Source: DATFVB01 sp963714035 (GTDB lineage: Bacteria; Acidobacteriota; Thermoanaerobaculia; UBA5066; DATFVB01). From it: 64,000 bases of DNA. Within the stretch, counting starts at the first letter, position 1; the number at the start of each line of letters is the position of its first letter. The DNA lies in NCBI GenBank assembly GCA_963714035.1, contig OY970224.1, positions 1,302,001 to 1,366,000 of the forward strand, read 5' to 3'. The notes beneath the pieces were generated by a model that saw only the letters and a list, made by a program, of their open reading frames with translations, did not search any database and was not told the origin of the DNA. Of this stretch, positions 37,376 through 48,200 are shown piece after piece. Both the position numbers and the translations under genes were made by a program.

Positions 37376-38525
37376 GCTCGCCGCCGCGCGCAAGCGCGCC
37401 GCTGTCCGAAAGGCCGCCGGCGACTGGGAGCGCGCCGGGATGATCGACGCGGCAACCCGCGCGGCGATCGACTCCCGCTACCCGGACGATCGCGTGTCGC
37501 GAACCGTCGTCTGGCGGGTGCTGACCTTCCTCTTCGTCTGGATCATCGCCTGCGCCGGCTCCGGAATCGTCTTCGCATCGCTTCGCCCGCCCGAGAACGG
37601 AATCGGGATCCTCCTGCTCATGCTGGCAGCGGTTTTCGCCGCAGCGACCGAGTATCTCCAGGGATCCTGCAAGTTCGACGGTACGGGAGCGGAAGCGGCG
37701 GGATCCTTCCTCGCGGCGACCTTCGCCCTCGGCGGGGCGGCGATCCTCCTCCTTCGGCACGAGACGGAGGCGCGCTACGGGGTGGTGCTCCTGATCTCCG
37801 CCCTGATCTGGGCGGTCGCCTGGCAGCGATGGGGATTCTCGCTGTACGCACTCTTCGGCGCCGTGTCTCTCTTCTTTGGCGTGAGTCACGTCGTCGGCCA
37901 ACCCCGGCTCGCGTGGCTGGTTCTCGCCGCGGGGTGCGCCTTCCTCGCCCGCCGCCTCGGAAAGCCGAGCGGGGGCAACGCCGGCTGGACCTTCGTCGCC
38001 GCCGCCGGGATCGCCGCCGCCTACGCGTCCGTGAATCTCTGGTCTCTCGATCACGCCGTCATCGAGCATTTTCACGTCAACGCCGCCGCTCCGCTGCACT
38101 TTGCGGGGGCTCGGTTCCTCGCGGCGCTCGCCACGGCGTTCTTTCCCGTCGCTCTCCTGGCCGCGGGTTCTCTCGGCCGCCGGCGCCTCCTGATCGACGC
38201 CGGCCTCGCGTCCGCGGCGCTTTCGCTCGTGACCCTCCGCGCCTACGTCGACCTCGGGCCGCTCTGGCTGGTGCTCGCCGGGGCGGGAGCCGCGTCGATC
38301 GTTCTGGCCCTTTCCGCCGAACGGTGGCTCGACTCGGGCGCGGCGCGCGAGCGCCGGGGACTCACGGCGGACGCTCTCTTCGAGAATGCGGCATCCGTTC
38401 GCGCCCTGTCGGCCGCCGCGACCGTCCTCGCCCTCTCGCCCGACGCGAGGACCGCGCCCGCGGCCAACGAGCTGCAGCCCGGCGGAGGCTCGTACGGCGG
38501 CGCGGGCGCCAGCGGCGATTTCTAA
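37365..38525 (+). CDS. Polytopic membrane protein with Gly/Ser-rich tail (386 aa, unknown)
   Basis: Starts at GTG 37365 inside the previous gene. After a basic helical N-terminus (AAARKRAAVRKAAGDWERAG) it has about ten hydrophobic segments, then ends in LQPGGGSYGGAGASGDF. This resembles the GGGSFGGGGASG-type tails found on some bacterial exported or membrane proteins. No catalytic motif is visible. Being translationally coupled to the DUF2157-like protein suggests the two form a complex. The function is unknown. Confidence 0.7.
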   Translation: MRAELAAARKRAAVRKAAGDWERAGMIDAATRAAIDSRYPDDRVSRTVVWRVLTFLFVWIIACAGSGIVFASLRPPENGIGILLLMLAAVFAAATEYLQGSCKFDGTGAEAAGSFLAATFALGGAAILLLRHETEARYGVVLLISALIWAVAWQRWGFSLYALFGAVSLFFGVSHVVGQPRLAWLVLAAGCAFLARRLGKPSGGNAGWTFVAAAGIAAAYASVNLWSLDHAVIEHFHVNAAAPLHFAGARFLAALATAFFPVALLAAGSLGRRRLLIDAGLASAALSLVTLRAYVDLGPLWLVLAGAGAASIVLALSAERWLDSGAARERRGLTADALFENAASVRALSAAATVLALSPDARTAPAANELQPGGGSYGGAGASGDF

Positions 38526-38597
38526 CCGTCCTGGAAGCTTGCTCGCAACGGGAAGCGCTTGCCCGGACATCCTTTTTACGCCCTCGGCGGGCGCCGC

Positions 38598-38783
38598 AGC
38601 GGTCGAGGGCTTCGCCCGAGCCGCGAAGGTCACGGCGCGATTAGTCTCCGCGAAGTAACCGAGCGGAGGAGGATCGCGCCGTGAGAGGCCGGAGCGTTCC
38701 AGCCGCGAAGCGGCGCGCGCGAGGCCGACGGTCGCGGGAGGCCGCGCGGTTCCAGCGGAGCGCACCGCGCGGCCGACGTGTCA
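38598..38783. repeat. Structured repeat S3 plus two GTTCCAGC modules (within the 402-bp gap 38526-38927)
   Basis: Hairpin S3 has outer stem CACGGCGCGAT/ATCGCGCCGTG (38631-38641 with 38673-38683), TAGT, inner stem CTCCGC/GCGGAG, loop GAAGTAACCGA, GAGG. It is followed by two GTTCCAGC modules. The second has an 11-bp perfect stem GGCCGCGCGGT/ACCGCGCGGCC. The rest of the gap holds a 17-bp exact direct repeat (GCCCGGCTCGATGCATC at 38791 and 38901) and the 38873-38900 module; no gene. Confidence 0.8.
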
Positions 38784-38927
38784 CGCGCCCGCCCGGCTCG
38801 ATGCATCGCCGTGCCCGCGACGGTCGATTTAGAGTTTGACCGTATCGATTGCCTTCACCCTGAAAGCGCGAGGAGGCGCGAGCCCGGCGGGATGCGGGCC
38901 GCCCGGCTCGATGCATCCCCGCGCCTG

Positions 38928-39872
38928 CTACCTCGGCGGCAGCTTCCCGTAGGCCTCCAGCGCCCTCTCGTAGCAGGCGGCACCCTCCGGATTCGTCTGC
39001 AGGTCCTTCATCAACGGAACGGCGCTTCGCACGAGGGCCGGATCTTCGCTCACGGAGACGATGTGCGCCGCCTCACACGACGTCGCGACCCCGAACCGCG
39101 CCACGTCGATCCAGCCGACGTCGCGGATCGTCGTCTGCAGCTCGCGGTCGGCTTTCGAGACCGCCGTCCGGAGAGCGTCGCTTTTGCCGGAGGCCTCGAG
39201 CGAACGAATCCGCGCGGCGCGGGAGCGGATCCGGTCCGAGATCGTCCGGACGAATCCGTCCGAGAGCGGGCGAGGATCGGGGATCGGGACGACATCCGTC
39301 GCCTGCATGACGACGACGCGCGGAGGCTCCGGCGGCGGCGGAGCGGAGGCCCCGGACGCCGTCGCCGGCGACGCGGGATGGGGCGCGACGACCTCGGCGG
39401 GAATCATCGCCGGCGCTCCGGCCCCGCCGAAGGCTTCCCGCGCGATCTTCCACGTTCCGTCGGACTGCCGCATCCAGACCGCGAGCCGCGGCGTTCGGAC
39501 CGTCCGGGGGGCGCCTCCGGTTTCTCCCTCGGCGGCGACGGCTCCGGTCTCGACCGCGAGGTCTCCGCACGCCTCGAGCGTCGCCGTCTCGAACTGCTCC
39601 CGCGACGCCCCCGGGGACGAAGCCAGGCGGGCCGCGAGCCAGCGGCGGACCTCGGATCTTCCGCGGACCGGCTCTTCGCCGGCGGGGAAAACGACGACGT
39701 CGGCGGCGTAGGCGTCCATCGCGGCGGCCGCGTCGCGGGCCTGGTGCGCGGCCACGAGGGTTGCTTCGGCCCGCCGGATCGCTTCGGCGATCGAGGTGTC
39801 GGACGGCTGGGCGGCGAGGCGGAGCGGAACGGCCGACCCCAGGATGCAGATCGCGGCGAGCATCGGACGCAT
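38928..39872 (-). CDS. Exported protein with NTF2/SnoaL-like (DUF4440-type) N-terminal domain
   Basis: The 314-aa protein starts at ATG 39872 with a very good ribosome-binding site (GGAGG, 5 nt upstream) and a signal peptide (MRPMLAAICILGSAVPLRLAA). The first 130 mature residues match the DUF4440/SnoaL pattern: paired helices with DAAAAMDAYAADVVVFPAG, and VWMRQSDGTWKIAREAF at the end. A Pro-rich linker (PPPPEPPR) leads to a helical C-terminal domain of about 130 residues (residues 185-314) that I do not recognise. DUF4440 domains are small-ligand or scaffold folds without a fixed function. Confidence 0.75.
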   Translation of the reverse strand: MRPMLAAICILGSAVPLRLAAQPSDTSIAEAIRRAEATLVAAHQARDAAAAMDAYAADVVVFPAGEEPVRGRSEVRRWLAARLASSPGASREQFETATLEACGDLAVETGAVAAEGETGGAPRTVRTPRLAVWMRQSDGTWKIAREAFGGAGAPAMIPAEVVAPHPASPATASGASAPPPPEPPRVVVMQATDVVPIPDPRPLSDGFVRTISDRIRSRAARIRSLEASGKSDALRTAVSKADRELQTTIRDVGWIDVARFGVATSCEAAHIVSVSEDPALVRSAVPLMKDLQTNPEGAACYERALEAYGKLPPR

Positions 39873-40035
39873 GCGTTTCCTCCGGTTCGACGACGACCGT
39901 ACCGCAATCGAACAGGAGCCGCAACGCGCGAATGGACGGAGCCCGGAATCTCGAGACTTTCGACTCGTGACTCGCGACCCTCGACGGAAACCGCATGGCA
40001 CGGCCGTTGCTCTTCCGGATCTCCGGAGGAAACCA

Positions 40036-40233
40036 ATGAAATTCGCCGGCCTTTATCTGCTCGGGTACGTGATCCTGATCGCCGGCATCGCCGCCGCCCT
40101 CTGGAAGACCGGCGTGCTGCAGAGCGTCGGCGCGGGATGGACGGCGATCGGCATCGTGATCGCGATCGGCCTCGGAATCATGATCGCCGTCGCGAACAGC
40201 GGCCGCAAGGAAAACATCTCGATCGAGAAGTGA
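40036..40233 (+). CDS. Small two-helix membrane protein (65 aa)
   Basis: Starts at ATG 40036 with GGAGGAAACCA upstream. It has two hydrophobic segments (FAGLYLLGYVILIAGIAAAL and GWTAIGIVIAIGLGIMIAVA) and a charged C-terminus (RKENISIEK). No named family is recognised. It is divergent from the NTF2-like gene, and its 3' end overlaps the convergent glycosyltransferase gene by 56 bp. Confidence 0.75.
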   Translation: MKFAGLYLLGYVILIAGIAAALWKTGVLQSVGAGWTAIGIVIAIGLGIMIAVANSGRKENISIEK

Positions 40234-41813
40234 TCACGAGCGCCGCGGACATGACCGGGGCCTTTTCGACGCGCAGGAACCACCCCGGCCCCCATGGCAC
40301 CGGATGGAGGTCGTGGTCGCGTTTGAGCGGTTCGAGGAGCCACGGGTTTCGCGGCGCATCCCGGGCGGCCAGGTAAACCGGGACGCCCCGCCCGAGCTCT
40401 TCGTCGACGAACGCGATCAAGCGAACGGCTTCCCCGGGGAGCGCCGCCCGCTCCGCGGCGGACATGGAATGCGCCGCCCATCCCGGGTGGGAGTTCTGCG
40501 ATTCGGGAAACGATCGGAACCGCAGGCGCGGATCCCCCGCCGCGTAGTAGTCGAGCGGCGGCCGCGCGAGCCCGAGCGTGACGACGTCCGCATGACCGCC
40601 GGGAGGGGTCGTCGCGACGAGCCGGCGGACGATCACTTCTTCCCAGCGGTGTCCCGTCGGGCCGGGACGAGGCCGCCACTGCGGAAGGACGGTCCAGAGA
40701 CCGACCCCGGCGAGCGCCGCCACCGGAAGCCACGGGCGGCGCCACCGCGAAACGGCGAAGCCGGTCAGGATCGCCACACCCAGCTCCACGACGACCTCGC
40801 TCCGGCCGACGATCGCGATCGGCCGGTCGGCCGCCGCGAGCACGACCTCGGCCGCGAGAAATCCCGGCCAGAGGGCGAGCGCGACGAGCGCCAGGAAAAA
40901 GCTCCGGGTCGGCGCCGGATCGGCGGCTCGCCGCCCCGCGACGACGGCGACGAGGGCGATCAGGACGAGGAGCGCGGCGGCGGCGACTTCCCGCAATTCG
41001 AGATACGGCAGGATCCGGCCGTCCATCGAGGGATAGGGCCGCCGCCATCCGGGCAGCGCGACGCGGGTCGATGCGGCGAGCGGCGCCCAGACCGGAACGC
41101 GCCCCCACATTTCCCGGATGTAGTCGGCCGCGCCGCGATCGAGATGCAGGGCTCCGGCGAGCCAGACCGCCGACGCCGCGAGCACGGCCGCGAGGAGCCA
41201 CGCGCTGCGAGCCCGCTCCCGGCGGCCGGGCGCCGTGACGATCGCCGCGGCCGCGATCGCGCCGGCCGCGGCCCCCCCGTAGAAATGCACCGACGCGGCG
41301 GCGACGCCGGCCGCGAGCACCGCCGCGAGGGAGCCGCGCGATCCGACCCGCCGGTCGCGAAGAACCGCGCCGACGAGCAGGGCGACGGCGAGAGCGAGCA
41401 CGGCGTACGGTTTCGCGTCGCTCGACTGGTCGATCTGGACCGTCGAAAGTCCCGCGAGCACGGCGGCCGCCGCCCCCGCCGGACCTCCCCGGACGCGACG
41501 GACGGCGTCGGCGAGAAGGGCCACCGCGGCCGTGCCGGCGACGACGGAGAGGGAGCGCATTCCGAAGGCCCCGTCGCCGAAGAACGTGCACCAGAGCTTC
41601 AGGAGCGCGTAGTAGAGCGGGGGGTGCGCCTCGGCGCGGATCGCCGGAAGGAGCGTGCCCCACGAATGGCGGACGAGGTTTCCGCCGAGGAACTCGTCGA
41701 ACCAGAGGATCTTCTCGCGGGCCGCGACGACGCGCACGAGGAGTCCCCCGAGAACCGCCAACGCGATCGCGGCGTCCGCGGCGCCGACGACGGACGGCGG
41801 GCGCCGGGCCGCG

Positions 41814-44660
<2,847 letters not shown>

Positions 44661-44666
44661 TCGCCC

Positions 44667-44672
44667 ATTCTA
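44667..44672 (-). promoter_or_regulatory. Leaderless-type -10 box of uvrA
   Basis: TAGAAT, then GGGCGA (6 nt), then the ATG at 44660. Confidence 0.55.
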
Positions 44673-44749
44673 CCGGGAGAGCCGGAACGGCCGGGAGATC
44701 CCGGGGCGGCCCGCCGCGCGCCGGCCACGGGAGGCGATGAAAGACGATT

Positions 44750-44777
44750 ATTCTGCTTTCACGTTGTTTTGCAGAAT
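44750..44777. promoter_or_regulatory. Inverted repeat upstream of lrp-like gene (candidate operator)
   Basis: ATTCTGC, 14 nt, GCAGAAT: a perfect 7-bp inverted repeat with centres about two helical turns apart, just upstream of the -35. This position is consistent with autoregulation by the Lrp-family protein. Confidence 0.5.
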
Positions 44778-44784
44778 TTTCTTC

Positions 44785-44813
44785 TTTACATACCTAAACA
44801 ATCACACTATTCT
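44785..44813 (+). promoter_or_regulatory. Sigma-70-type promoter of lrp-like gene
   Basis: TTTACA (44785-44790), 17-bp spacer, TATTCT (44808-44813), then only 9 nt to the ATG at 44823 with no Shine-Dalgarno. The transcript would be essentially leaderless. Confidence 0.65.
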
Positions 44814-44822
44814 TTCGAACCC

Positions 44823-45296
44823 ATGAACGGCCTAGACGCCCTCGACCGGGCCATCCTCCGCGAGCTCCAGGCGGACGGCAGCATCACGAACACGGAGCTC
44901 GCTGCCCGCATCGGCCTGACGGCCGCACCCACGCTCGGACGGGTGCGCCGGCTCGAGCGCGACGGGTTCATCCGGAAATACGTCGCTCTCGTCGACCAGG
45001 CGAAGCTCGGAAAGCCGGTGACGGCGTTCGTCGCGGTGATCATGAAGTCCCACGGGCAGCAGACCGACGCTTCGTTCCGCCGAGCGGTCGCCAAACTCCC
45101 GGAAGTCCTCGAGTGCCACCACATCGCCGGAGAGGAGGACTACCTCCTCAAGGTCGTCGCGGCGTCTCCGACCGAATACGAACGATTCGTCCTCGGCCGC
45201 CTGCTCAAGGTCCCGGCAATCGAGAAGATCAAGACGACGTTCGTCCTCTCCTCCTCGAAGCTCGACACCCGCATTCCCGTCGAGCCGGAGGCGTAA
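44823..45296 (+). CDS. Lrp/AsnC-family transcriptional regulator
   Basis: The 157-aa protein has the usual N-terminal helix-turn-helix (LDALDRAILRELQADGS, then TNTELAARIGLTAAPTLGR) and the C-terminal RAM ligand-binding domain (about residues 65-145; VAVIMKS...VLECHHIAGEEDYLLKV). Lrp-family proteins respond to amino acids and form dimers to octamers. The AT-rich upstream region with an inverted repeat and a strong promoter suggests autoregulation. MarC starts 3 bp after the stop and is probably its main co-transcribed partner. Confidence 0.93.
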   Translation: MNGLDALDRAILRELQADGSITNTELAARIGLTAAPTLGRVRRLERDGFIRKYVALVDQAKLGKPVTAFVAVIMKSHGQQTDASFRRAVAKLPEVLECHHIAGEEDYLLKVVAASPTEYERFVLGRLLKVPAIEKIKTTFVLSSSKLDTRIPVEPEA

Positions 45297-45298
45297 TC

Positions 45299-45925
45299 GT
45301 GCTCCCTCTCTGGAACTTCGGGGCGCTCGCCTTCACGTCGCTGTTCACCGTGATCAATCCGATTTCGGCCGCGCCGATCTTCGTCGGGATGACCGCCGAC
45401 TCGGCGCCCGGGGAACGGCGGCGGGCCGCGCTGAAGGCGAGCCTGGCGGCCGGCGCCACGCTGCTGCTCTTCGAGGCGGCGGGAGGCCTGATCTTTTCCT
45501 TCTTCGGCATCACCGTGCCCGCTTTCCAGATCGCGGGCGGCGTCCTCTTCACCATGATCTCCATCCGGACGCTGAACAACGGCCGCGAGGAGGTGGACGC
45601 GGAAGCGGCGGGAGCGGATCCCTCCATCGTTCCCCTCGCGATCCCGACGATCGCCGGACCGGGCGCGATCTCGACCGTGATGGCGCTGGTCGGCCAGGCG
45701 CCCAACTACCGCCACCGGATGGCTCTCGCGGCCGCGATCGGCGCCGCGATCGCGATCACCTGGGTCGTCCTGCTCGCGGCCCCCTGGATCGTCGAGAAGA
45801 TCGGCCAGACCGGGCAGCGAATCGTCGCGAAGATCATGGGCCTCATCACCTGCGTCATCGGCGTCCAGTTCGTGATCAACGGCATCACGCCGGTGCTCTC
45901 GACGATCATCCGCAACGCGCGCTGA
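45299..45925 (+). CDS. MarC-family integral membrane protein (UPF0056)
   Basis: The 208-aa protein starts at GTG 45299 with GGAGG 7 nt upstream, which lies within the last codons of the Lrp gene. It has six hydrophobic segments and the family motifs VINPISAAPIFVGMT (first helix end) and PLAIPTIAGPGAISTVM (mid-protein). MarC-family proteins, including the E. coli protein named for multiple antibiotic resistance, have no proven transport substrate; some have been linked to amino-acid transport. Coupling to an Lrp regulator fits an amino-acid-linked role. Confidence 0.9.
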   Translation: MLPLWNFGALAFTSLFTVINPISAAPIFVGMTADSAPGERRRAALKASLAAGATLLLFEAAGGLIFSFFGITVPAFQIAGGVLFTMISIRTLNNGREEVDAEAAGADPSIVPLAIPTIAGPGAISTVMALVGQAPNYRHRMALAAAIGAAIAITWVVLLAAPWIVEKIGQTGQRIVAKIMGLITCVIGVQFVINGITPVLSTIIRNAR

Positions 45926-46100
45926 CGCCGCGGAGCCGGGACGCCTGTACGGAACCCGCACAGGTCTCGACGAAGCCTTCCCGGCGCCGAAAGCGCAGGA
46001 TTTCGAAAGCCCTGCGATCGCGTCCGGCCGCCGGGGCGCTCGCCGTGCTTCCCTTCTCATCGGCGACTGACTAGACTCGGGGCATCGGAGGAGACCATTC

Positions 46101-48068
46101 ATGGCAAAGCGATCGATCCTGGCCCTTGCGCTCCTGCTTTCGGCGGTGGCCCCGACGAGAGCGGCCTACAACGCCTGGACGAGCCACGGACCGGAGGGGG
46201 GCCAGATCAGCGCGATCGCGGTCGATCCCGCCCACCCCACGACGGTCTACGCGGGGACGGCGTTCGCCGGGGTGTTTCGGAGCGACGACGGCGGGAAGAG
46301 CTGGACGATCGTCAGCAACGGGCTGACGGATCTCCACGTTCACGCGCTCGCCGCCGATGCCCGGAACACCGGCACGCTCTACGCCGGAACGCTCGACGGC
46401 GTGTTCAAGACGACCGACGGCGGGGGCAACTGGTCCCAGATCAACGGCGGTCTGAAGAAGAACGTCGTCGTCTTCTCTCTCGCGATCGACCCCGTCGATT
46501 CGGGGACGGTCTACATCGGCACGAACGGGGACGACGTCTGGAAGACGACCACCGGCGGAACGAAATGGCTCCCGGTATCGACCGGCCAGAGCTACGGCGT
46601 CGTCACCGCGATGGCGATCGACCCGACGAGCACCGGCACGCTCTACGCGGCGACGTTTTCGGGGGCGTTCAAGACCGCCGACGGCGGCAAGACCTGGAAG
46701 GCGATCAACCGGGGCCTGACCGCCCAGGACGTCTTCACGATCGCCATGGATCCGCATACCCCGGGGACGGTGTACGCCGGCACGGGCCTCGGCGGAGCGT
46801 TCCGGACCAACGACGGAGGCGAGCACTGGGAGGCGATCAATTCCGGCCTGCCGAGCGCCCTCGTCCAGGCGATCGTCGTCGATCCGGCGATCGAGGGGAC
46901 GGTCTACGCGGCAAACGGGACCAACGGAATCCTGAAGAGCGCCGACGCGGGCCTCCACTGGAAGCCGATCAACGCGGGGCTTTCGCGCAGGCTGGTGCAG
47001 ACGCTCCTGCCGGATCCGGTCACGCCGGGAACGCTGTACGCCGGCACGGGAAGCGACGGCATCTTCAAGTCGGTCAACGCGGGAAAACGCTGGGAAGCGA
47101 CGAATTCCGGCCTCACCGGAGCGAGCATCGGATCGCTCGCGATCGATCCGCGCGATTCCGCGATCCTCTACGCCGGCACCCTCGGCGGGGGAATCCACAA
47201 GAGCGGCGACGGCGGAGCGCACTGGACGCCGATCAATGCCGGCATCCCGAACAACAGTTACGTCTTCGCCCTCGTGGTCGACCCCGGCGATCCGTCCGTT
47301 CTCTACGCCGGCACCGCGAGCGACGGGATCTTCAAGACGACCGACGGCGGAAAGCAGTGGACGGTCACCAACCGGCAGACGGACAGCCGGAACGTGCACT
47401 GCATCGTGATCGACCCGGAGAACCCGGCGGTGCTCCGGGCCGGAACGACGCTCGGAGGCGTCTACAAGTCGATCGACGGGGGAAAGACGTGGTCGGTGCT
47501 CAACAGCGGGCTCACGAACACGGACGTCCTCACGCTCGCCATCGATCCTCGCGAGAAGGACACCCTCTATGCCGGGACGAACGAAGGGGGCGTCTTCAAG
47601 ACTGCCGACGGCGGTCTCCACTGGAAGGGCGTCAACGTCGGGCTGCCGCGCAACGGAGTCGTCTTCGCGCTGGCGATCGATCCGAAGAAGACCGACGTCC
47701 TCTTCGCCGGCACGCAGGAAGGCGTTTTCCGCACGAAGAGCGGCGGAACGAGCTGGGCCGCCGTCAACATCGGGCTGACCGACACGAACGTCTTCGGCCT
47801 CGCGATCGATCCCGTGAACCCCGACACGCTGTACGCCGGGACGCAGCACGGCGTCTTCCGCAGCTCGAGCGGCGGGAGCGGCTGGTCGGAGTTCGATCAC
47901 GGCATGGGCCCGAGCGTGGTGCGGACCCTCGCGATCCAGAAGGACGGACGGTTCCTCCTCGCGGGAACGGAGCAAGGCGTCTTCGACTTCCAGTTCGTCG
48001 CCACGGCGACTCCGCCCTCGGCGGACGCGGGCGGAGAGATCTCGATCGGGGGCGGCGGAGCCCGGTAG
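46101..48068 (+). CDS. Secreted beta-propeller protein with BNR/Asp-box repeats
   Basis: The 655-aa protein has a signal peptide (MAKRSILALALLLSAVAPTRA). It then has thirteen repeats of about 45 residues, each with an IAVDP..P.TVYAGT strand and an Asp-box-like VFKTTDGGKTW (variants include VFRSDDGGKSW, IHKSGDGGAHW, VFRSSSGGSGW). A fourteenth blade is partial. This number suggests two seven-bladed propellers, as in sortilin/VPS10 or the YCF48/photosynthesis-system-II stability-factor-like families. The C-terminus is short and Gly-rich. It has a conventional leader (TAGACT at 46072-46077, GGAGGAG before the ATG). The ligand is unknown. Confidence 0.88.
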   Translation: MAKRSILALALLLSAVAPTRAAYNAWTSHGPEGGQISAIAVDPAHPTTVYAGTAFAGVFRSDDGGKSWTIVSNGLTDLHVHALAADARNTGTLYAGTLDGVFKTTDGGGNWSQINGGLKKNVVVFSLAIDPVDSGTVYIGTNGDDVWKTTTGGTKWLPVSTGQSYGVVTAMAIDPTSTGTLYAATFSGAFKTADGGKTWKAINRGLTAQDVFTIAMDPHTPGTVYAGTGLGGAFRTNDGGEHWEAINSGLPSALVQAIVVDPAIEGTVYAANGTNGILKSADAGLHWKPINAGLSRRLVQTLLPDPVTPGTLYAGTGSDGIFKSVNAGKRWEATNSGLTGASIGSLAIDPRDSAILYAGTLGGGIHKSGDGGAHWTPINAGIPNNSYVFALVVDPGDPSVLYAGTASDGIFKTTDGGKQWTVTNRQTDSRNVHCIVIDPENPAVLRAGTTLGGVYKSIDGGKTWSVLNSGLTNTDVLTLAIDPREKDTLYAGTNEGGVFKTADGGLHWKGVNVGLPRNGVVFALAIDPKKTDVLFAGTQEGVFRTKSGGTSWAAVNIGLTDTNVFGLAIDPVNPDTLYAGTQHGVFRSSSGGSGWSEFDHGMGPSVVRTLAIQKDGRFLLAGTEQGVFDFQFVATATPPSADAGGEISIGGGGAR

Positions 48069-48069
48069 G

Positions 48070-48092
48070 GCCGCGGCGCGGCGCGCCGCGGC
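48070..48092. terminator. Perfect 11-bp palindrome after the beta-propeller gene
   Basis: GCCGCGGCGCG-G-CGCGCCGCGGC begins 2 bp after the stop codon. It is a strong GC hairpin without a T-run and may end transcription from one or both convergent genes. The rest of the 132-bp gap holds CGCGACT/AGTCGCG-type inverted strings resembling those at 39955-39985. Confidence 0.5.
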
Positions 48093-48200
48093 AGTCGCGA
48101 GTCCTTCCGTCGAGAGCCGAAAGTCATTAGCCGCGGGATGGGGGCAGGCCCCGCAACCGGACTTTCGACCCGCGACCGGCAGACCCGCGACTCTCTTCTT

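Noticed and set aside
48100..48200. AGTCGCGAGTC/GACCCGCGACT strings as an operator.
   Set aside because: They are loosely inverted, similar to strings at 39955-39985, and lie between convergent gene ends where no promoter is expected.
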